NCBI GenBank assembly: GCA_030867875.1
Contig: JAOWCC010000655.1
Coordinates: 9,818,269-9,882,268 of the forward strand
From: Actinernus sp. WN-2022
Lineage: Eukaryota > Cnidaria > Anthozoa > Actiniaria > Actinernidae
Reading direction: 5' to 3'
Length of the DNA: 64,000 bases
The notes beneath the pieces were generated by a model. The model was not told where the DNA came from, did not search any database, and saw nothing but the letters and a program-made list of their open reading frames with translations. This document shows positions 57,124 through 64,000 of this stretch, one piece after another. Positions within the stretch are counted from its first letter, which is position 1. Every line of letters starts with the position of its first letter. The position numbers and the translations under genes were made by a program.

Positions 57124-57381
57124 GCACCAGTCCCTTTCAGTGCGAGTATAAATAAGAGCTCCGCCGACTCCCTTGCGCAGTTCACGTCAGTAATGATCCA
57201 GCCTATAGCAGCAGTACGACCTCGTGCACTACGCCATATCTTTTCCCTTCCACACTTGCCCTTCGCGACCGCGTTCATTCCTTTTACTCCCTCCCTCCCA
57301 CCTACATCTCCTGCTACGCTTACACTCTGCCTGAACACGTTCGCTTTTCTCCCATTCTTATTTAGCGAGTGTGAATAGAAT
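57124..57381 (+). mobile_element. 258-bp miniature derivative of the 5.9-kb element
   Basis: The first ~40 bases equal the start of the 5.9-kb element (GCACCAGTCCC...AGAGCTCCG). The last ~45 match its end ('acgttcgcttttctcccatt', TCTTATTTAGC, then GTGTGAATAGAAT, with a 14-base deletion). It lies head-to-tail after the large element and is flanked by ACTATTT at 57117-57123 and 57382-57388. Non-coding. Confidence 0.8.
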
Positions 57382-57388
57382 ACTATTT

Positions 57389-58621
57389 TTATAACATAGC
57401 CACGATAAACTTAGCGCTCTGATTGGCTAATAGCCGTGGACCATTTTCCCATGGGTTGCACGCTCACGTCGGATTTTGTTCACGATTGCACCAAATTTTT
57501 CTTTTCTATTCCCACGAAAACTATTTTACAGGACATACAATTAGAGAAAAACTCTAATCCAAGTGAACAGGGAATTTTGTTCAGCGACTGTCTTGGCAAA
57601 TTTTGAGCTTCATTTATTTTCCGAGCTACCGTACCAGAAATGGAAGAGTTGACACGGCTTGCAAATCTGAACGAACGGCGAACACCATTTACGAGCTTTT
57701 GTACTGAGTTTTGGATCCTGAAACATTCAGAAAGGATGGACAAAAACAGACGACGAACTGTTCAATCTCGATATTTAGAGGTAAAGGGACATCATTTTTG
57801 ATTATTAACACAATCCAGACTAGTTTTATGAGCTAATTAAAAGAAACCACAATCATGGTTTATTTGGTAGAAACTAAACTTATAATTATATCAGTCGAGT
57901 CGAAAACCGCCGAAGAGCCAGAGGTGTACACGTGGAATTAAACGAATAAACCTCATTAAAACGTTCTCTAGTGTCCTGATATTAATGCCAACTACAGAAT
58001 AATGAACACTCCATAAGCTCCACATTCAGTGAGTTCATTTTACGAGATAATTTTATGGCCACTTTTTGTTGTGAAAGTAATTAAACTTACAATTTTAGAG
58101 AACAACAAACAAACTTACTTAATAGTTCACTTGTCTCAAGGATATCCCGTACTGGCACAAATGGCAACAGCAACAAGCCAAAACCAGGAGATTCAGCTCA
58201 CAGTTCACTCCAATCTATAGGAAAAATGACGAATTCCAAACTACTGGTGTGCAGATCGTTTTTAATTCCGCCGAAAGCTATTCAATTTTCAACAGACGAA
58301 TGAACCCTTTTCTTAATTTTTGCTTTACCAAAGCGATTGCTTCCAACAAAAGGACCTGAATAAACGACTTTCTCTTGCTGTTCGAGAACTTTTTAGCTAG
58401 CTAGGTCTTCTCTTTTCCTTGAGACCAAGGTTTGAATAAACATTTTGTTGAGCAGATATCAATGAATGACTTGTTTTTGTACTGCTACTATCGTACCAGC
58501 CCTCAGCTTAATTTATGCGATTGTTTCATGTATTGATAATTTATCTTTCATCACCAACAAAAACATGATTTGCTCTTTAATTGTTGGTTATGTTATAAAA
58601 AGAAATGGTAAACGCCACAGC
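57389..58621. other. Right-arm block, no gene
   Basis: Reverse complement of left-arm 34948-35690 and 33747-34243. The LINE insertion is missing at 58124-58127 (the empty AACT/AGTT site). Confidence 0.6.
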
Positions 58622-58774
58622 TGCGCGTCCATCGAGTTATGGACGCACTTGGGAGGTTGCCTAAGCACTCAAGAAGCTAGAGTCGCTCTCGGCTTTGCCT
58701 CTCGAGAGGAGACTCTTAAGCATCTTTCGTGCTTATCAACCTCCCGCGTGCATCCATAACTCAATGGACGCACG
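58622..58774. mobile_element. Foldback MITE F3, right arm
   Basis: Partner of 33591-33746, with the same GCGTCCATCGAGTTATGGA ends and CTCGAGAG centre. Confidence 0.8.
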
Positions 58775-58775
58775 C

Positions 58776-58985
58776 AATCTCCACATTAGGGTTATTTGCC
58801 ATAAGGTAGGAAGCTTTGATATATTGTGTTATAAAAGGGTGTGTAGCCCCTAAATCAATGGACACAATTTTGATCAACAATATTGAATACAGCCGTTACC
58901 GTTTAACAAAACTTTCTATGCCTAACAAAAGTCAGACCACAATAAACATCACAGAATATTTACCTATCGATTGCTGTTTATATTG
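58776..58985 (-). pseudogene. 5' end of a third membrane-protein paralog, right arm
   Basis: Mirror of 33383-33590. The minus-strand ATG is at 58802-58800 and gives MANNPNVEIA before the MITE. Upstream sequence is shared with the two full copies. Same truncation point in both arms, so the truncation predates the palindrome or was homogenised afterwards. Confidence 0.7.
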
Positions 58986-59439
58986 ATTGATATTATTGCT
59001 TATTTGATTGAATCAATCCTGGTTTTTTTCTGATTGGCTAGAGGCCAAAGAGGTGACAGATTCGAAACATCAGAGTGACAATTTCCGTAATATTTAGGCA
59101 ATTACAGAAAATACTACAACAATTTATGGCAGTCATGAATATCTATCGGTCCCGGCATCTGTGAACTGCATGTTAATTAGGGAAAATTAATTTAATATGA
59201 TCTGGGGTTATGAAGATATTGAGGTTAGGTAAACTCGTTCTGAAACTGCTTCGGCTTGAGGCTAAAGGGACAAAATATATTCTTTCTAACCAATATGGCC
59301 TCCGCGAGATAATCCCATGATCGTGTCGGCTGCACGCGATGATAGCGACATAATTATTTGCAACTGATATACAATGCAGTCAGTTCACTCCCAGGAATAT
59401 TGAAAGCCAATCGACCGAGATAATATAAAGCTTTCATGT

Positions 59440-59735
59440 TTTCTAATTAAGAAATAGAAAACATTTCCCGTGTTTCTATAGAGTTATAGAAACACGAGTG
59501 GGAGTTTGGGAGAACTAGAAATGGCAGTGGGAACACGAGCCCGAAGGGCGAGTGTTTCCACAGCTATTTCGAGTTCTGCCAAAATTCCACAAGTGTTTCT
59601 ATAACTCTATAGAAACAAATGAAAATGTTTTCTATTTCCTTTATAAAATAACCCACAGAAAATAAGTACTAGCGCGCTCAACTGTCTATGTTTCTATAGA
59701 GTTATAGAAACACGATTTGCAGCCAATCAGAGCGC
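59440..59735. mobile_element. Foldback MITE, family F1, copy 3 (right arm)
   Basis: Partner of 31380-31690 and relative of 5120-5350. Confidence 0.8.
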
Positions 59736-60004
59736 GCGTACTATCGAATCGATTTTATAATGTAGATTTGAAATTCAAAGAATATTCTGGGTAATTAGTT
59801 TGATTCATATACTCTTTTCATCAGGGAGGGAAGAATAATGTTTGCCACGAAGTTTTAAATTCATAATTGAAATTTGGGTCACTAATAGTTCCAATACATA
59901 ACTGATTCAAAAAAATTCAAAATATTAACACTGAATAAAATAAAATAAAAGAACAAGGAAGACTAAACAGCAGGTTCATTTATTAATATTCGATTTAACT
60001 CTTT

Positions 60005-60588
60005 CGGGTCCGATTGTGTGTGAGCTCAATTGGTGAAATCCTGAGTGCTAACTCAACCCTCCCCCCTCAGTTCAAGTTTGGCTAGCCCGGGGCAGTTAAA
60101 TACTGCTGACCTTTTAAGCCGAGGGCTCAAACTTTCTCCACAATGCCATTCGGGTGAATTCTACGAACTGGTTGACGGTAGGTATTGCAACTTCTATAGG
60201 GTTTCCAATGAAATGTGCTCTAATTTTGGAGAAAAATGCCACTGTCAGAGAGCTTGAGGACATCATTAAGTCTGAGGATGGCTGAAAGTACTTGGTTTGC
60301 TTTTAGTAGGCTTGTGAGGGGATTTCACAGGGTTTTTCCGTTGTGTTTGTGCTTTCAGACACAGGAAAAAATCTTAAATGAAATCCATGAAATTCTGCAG
60401 TTGGCAGTCTTTTACCCCTGCTCAACCTATTAGGATGTGTTTTTGTCACTTTAAAGCAACGGCTTGAGTCCAAATCACCGCTCTTGGTTGTAAGGGTAAA
60501 AGACTTATAAAAAAATACCTACCAGAGTCCCAGAGGGGGGCACCCCTTGTGAATTGTTTGTCCATTACCCAGCATGCAATTGGAGGTG
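60005..60588 (+). repeat. Right-only filler, possibly SINE-derived
   Basis: Absent from the left arm. 60022-60085 has an A-box-like 'tgagctcaattggtga' and, ~45 bases on, a B-box-like 'agttcaagtttgg', so the left end may be a decayed tRNA-derived SINE. The rest is unassigned. Confidence 0.35.
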
Positions 60589-61796
60589 GGAGCACAATTA
60601 TACGTATTGTCGAAAAAGTACCAAAACTGACGGTCACCTGAGGCAGCTCGAGTCATGAATTCGTGTGACGAAAACAAATATGGTCGCCAAAATAGCATTG
60701 ATCGAAGCAGGAAAACGGAATAAAAACAATAATGAAAAGCCAAGTTATTTGAATGATTGTCTGGTTGTAGTGAGTTTCTGGTCTGAAGAGCCTACGATAG
60801 TTGGGCGAGGAAACAGTTGTTTTTATATCTAAGTACACAGGAAACTACAGAGAACAGACATGGACAAAATATATTGCTCTTCAACACACCATAGAGTTGT
60901 AAGATAAACAAATTAACGGACTTTTCCACGGACAACATTTCTAACTGTGTTTGAATACCTGGTCTTACCTCATTCGGTCGTTTGACTTCGGCCTCTTCGC
61001 CTGGCAATATCCGGATAGGTTTTTCTCTAAAGCATTCCCGGAAACTCCATGGCTTGTTCGCCTAGGTTTTCCCTAAAACTCGATGGCTTGCTCGCCCAGG
61101 TATTTCCTAAAACACATTCCCGTAAACTCGATCGATGGCTTGCTCGCCCAACTAACTTGAGAAAACTCATTTCTTTTTAACATTCTTTCCTCAAATGCAA
61201 CCAATAAGACCAAGACAGAGTGCAACTTTTCGCATGATTTGTCGTCGTTGGGATACCTGTCGCCGTCACTTTTTGGCGCTTAGCGTATTATTATATAAGA
61301 TAGAGATGGGTTTCTTCTTTATACTGTTTATATATATATATATAAGTGAACTATAAAAATATCGATATAATTGTAATTGATTAGTCACCCAGTGATGCAT
61401 CTAGAGGACGTTTCTCACAGAGTCACAGCCTATTGGCCATGTGAGCCTGCTGCCCGAAGATGAGTAATCAATTCTGATAGTATGCTATATATCGAAGTGA
61501 ATTTAAAAATATTATATAACTAGCAGGACTCGTGGAACTTCCACACGCAGATCGACAGATCGGACTGCCTGTAGTATGAGCGTTACACAGACAGACGAAC
61601 AATTAGCGACAAATATTATATAAGATTGTAATTGATTTTCACTCAGTCACAGCCCATTGGCGATGTGAGCCTGCTGCCCCAAGATGAGACTTGAGCAAAA
61701 AAATATGTTGATGGTACCTAAGATATGGACAAATAAATTCACTGAAACATGTAAAGAAATATTCATAGTAATAAATGGTTGAAATAAATTAAAAAT

Positions 61797-62838
61797 AATA
61801 TGAGTTAATTTGAAGTTTTCTTATATGCCAGCTCCGTGAGCGGGCAAGATAACTCTGAATGCTGCAATCTGATTGGTTGCTCAGCGGGCAAGATGAAAAA
61901 AATCTTGCCCGCTCAGGATTTTCCAAATTTGCTTACAATTCTTCGTAAACAAATAGCGACAGAACCCATACATTTTGAAAGAAACTAAACAATTTGTGAC
62001 ATGAAGGCAAATACTAATTTAAAAATCGTTCTGCTTTTTCGTTTACAGCATTTTAGATGGATTGAATGCAGTTTTTTTCTGGCTCTCGCAAGTTCGATAA
62101 AAACAACTGCAGCAAAAGCGACCGAATTGAATGAAGCTAAAAAGCTATAGCGAAGCTGAAATGGCCGTGACTTCACAAACACAAAGAAAAGTTCGGCTAC
62201 CTCACAACGCTACTACAATCGTGGTACAAAGAAATAAAATTATTACGGAAACGAGTAAGCTTAGCACACAGTTTCATCAAAGAAAGCAGGTTTTATATTG
62301 TATGAGCTAAGAAATTCAGCATTCACATTTGGTAATTGGCTTACAAATTAAGAGTATTTACTAATTAATACTTACAAGTTTGTTTGTATTTTTCTACAGC
62401 TCTATTTGTCAAGTTTTGCAGTGTGCTTATCTGAGTTATCGCCACTCGTGTGATTTCAACGCCGGTTTTCAACTTTCAAATCTTCTACAAATATGCACAT
62501 TTTTGTCTCTAGAAAATGCATTCGGCCTTCCTGGTGAAGTTGTCATTGAAACGCAATACATCTGATGTAAAGTACAGGTTAGTTTTCATCCATAAAAACG
62601 CATTTTTTAGGTCGGAAAACAAACTGTTTTGAACGCCACGAGGTTGAACTTCAAGTGAAAGTCGTCGAGTCTCAGTCTAATTTTAGATTGATTTCTATTC
62701 GCTCTTCAGTTTACCATGCAATGGGTTCCTGGCGCGTGTGTCAAAGTGGGATTTTATTCATTTTTGCCATATAATAAAAACCTTATTGACCAAGCTTGTT
62801 CGGTCAAGATAGGGAATATTGGCCTCGTTCATTTTTTG

Positions 62839-62874
<36 letters not shown>

Positions 62875-64000
62875 CACGCAAAAAATGAACTTGGCCAATA
62901 TCCCCCCATCTTGACCTCACGCTTGGTCAATAACCTCTATATCTTGACCGCACGCTTGGTCAATAACCTCTATATATACCAGTATATATAGGCATTAATT
63001 CATTTACATTTTTTTTATTTACATGTACATAATTGATCTAGAAACTGCCAATCGCTCATCAAGCGAGTTTATTTTGCACGTCTAAATCACAATACATAAT
63101 AACCGTGTTACAGGTCGGACAATTTATGATTGAAACTTACATGTATTAACTCACTTACCCCGTTCCGTCCGATGAACATGGAGGGCATTTTCGTGGCGAG
63201 TTTAACGTAAAACTGACCCAAGCAATCTAGTTCTTGAGCTCCTCCATCAAAGGTTTTGACAAGAGAGCAGCTCGTTTTACTTTCGTTCGCGCTCTGCTAC
63301 ACTTGCATCATTCTCCACCTCCAACAACGATTCCAGCTTGACTTAAGAACTCAGAAGTCAATAGGTCTTTCGATTTTTTAGCCGTTGCGTTGCTTCTGGT
63401 GTTTTTAGTGACCGTGTCTCTGGTGTAGGTGGCGGTGTATCAACAATAATACCAGCGGGAACTTGGTCGAATTGATAGTCACCATCTCCAGCCACAAACT
63501 AGTTAGCGACTTCGCCACGATACCAAATGGGGTAGAAACAATAACGGATTGCTTCTTTCTCGAGGATCCAAACCAATCGTTCGGTACATTCCTGCCATTT
63601 TCATTTTGCAAACTTTCTAATGGAAGCTCGGCGAATTCATTGGAGAAAACTCTACATAATCACTATATCATTAATCATTCATTTTCTCAAATTTTCATAC
63701 AAACCTTCTAAAAACCTAACCCTGAAATTTAAAAAAAACCTAACCATTTTCGACTCCAAATCATTCATAGAACGACCCTACATACACCTGCACTATAATG
63801 GAGAATTTAGCATAGTTTAGCACAGTTTTCAAGTGATCTTTCGAAGTTGCGGGGTATTCTATAATCTAACCAAAGTGCGTACCATCTCTTTGAAGGGTCG
63901 AGCTTCTCTTCAAAGATACGATGGAAACGCGGCTTTGCCTTTGGCTTTGGGCCGCTTTCTGTAGATATGATTTCGCCATCAAGAATAAAAGTTTGAATTT
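61797..64000. other. Right-arm outer block, no gene
   Basis: Mirror of 23318-25325, including foldbacks at 61834-61915 and 62785-62960. The left end of the latter is locally duplicated ('gcttggtcaataacctctatat' twice near 62925-62980). Short frames here have no domain character. Confidence 0.6.

Larger units (their letters stand above)
49245..64000 (-). repeat. Right arm of the giant imperfect palindrome
   Basis: Reverse complement of 23318-37687. Right-only additions are 51189-57381 (the 6.2-kb element), 60005-60588 (replacing left 29646-31099) and ~180 bases near 63680-63875. The match is still running at the window edge. A block compared by eye (58400-58775 with 33590-33990) shows only about ten differences in ~400 bases. 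Confidence 0.88.

Noticed and set aside
60045..60257. BEL/Pao fragment suggested by NTADLLSRGLK
   Set aside because: The motif resembles the Pao N-P-A-D-x-x-S-R-G block, but flanking residues do not fit the family and no neighbouring retroelement text is found.
23318..64000. One giant DNA transposon with 14-kb terminal inverted repeats
   Set aside because: No defined ends or target duplication are visible, the inner edges cut unrelated elements, and no transposase lies in the spacer except a broken Crypton relic.

Overview
This is eukaryotic, AT-rich DNA made almost entirely of transposable elements. It holds CR1/L2-type LINEs, a BEL/Pao LTR element, a Penelope-like 3' end, a Crypton-type tyrosine recombinase relic, Helentron-like non-autonomous elements, TA-target MITEs, many foldback MITEs and tRNA-derived SINEs. 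There are no prokaryotic operons and no CRISPR. The mix fits an early-branching marine animal, most plausibly an anthozoan cnidarian (coral or anemone). A sponge cannot be excluded from the sequence alone.

Layout. 1-420 is a Penelope-like 3' end. 421-3950 is a 3.5-kb foldback with mirrored poly-C and poly-G tracts. 5432-12120 is a CR1/L2 LINE split between ORF1 and ORF2 by a Helentron-like element (6244-8676). 12167-16113 is a direct tandem duplication; the first unit carries a 575-bp TA-target MITE that the second lacks. 16684-17454 (-) is copy 1 of a single-pass membrane protein with YEEI and YLTI tyrosine motifs. 17802-18283 is another TA MITE, and 18286-22690 (-) is a second LINE with SAP and SGNH-esterase ORF1 domains.

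The main structure is a giant imperfect palindrome. The left arm (about 23318-37687) is the reverse complement of the right arm (about 49245 to the window edge at 64000). The arms look about 95-98% identical in the blocks compared by eye, and each carries insertions the other lacks. The other arm therefore serves as an empty site, which fixes insertion boundaries: a Helentron-like element between T residues (25326-28388), a LINE with AACT target duplication (34244-34947), and a 6.2-kb unrecognised element with ACTATTT target duplication (51196-57381).

The 11.5-kb spacer (37688-49244) holds a Crypton-type gene (-) cut by a BEL/Pao element (38940-45409, target duplication ATTAT) and by a SINE. 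It also holds copy 2 of the membrane protein (47574-48578, -), the most credible host-type gene. Truncated 5' ends of a third paralog lie symmetrically in both arms, interrupted by a hairpin MITE nine codons into the reading frame.

Best candidates for undescribed biology: the 6.2-kb element, which carries a C2H2-like ORF, an acidic-protein ORF, nested hairpins, a ~150-bp tandem array and an adjoining miniature derivative that shares its target duplication; the YEEI/YLTI membrane-protein family; and the palindrome itself, which must first be separated from a haplotype-joining assembly error.
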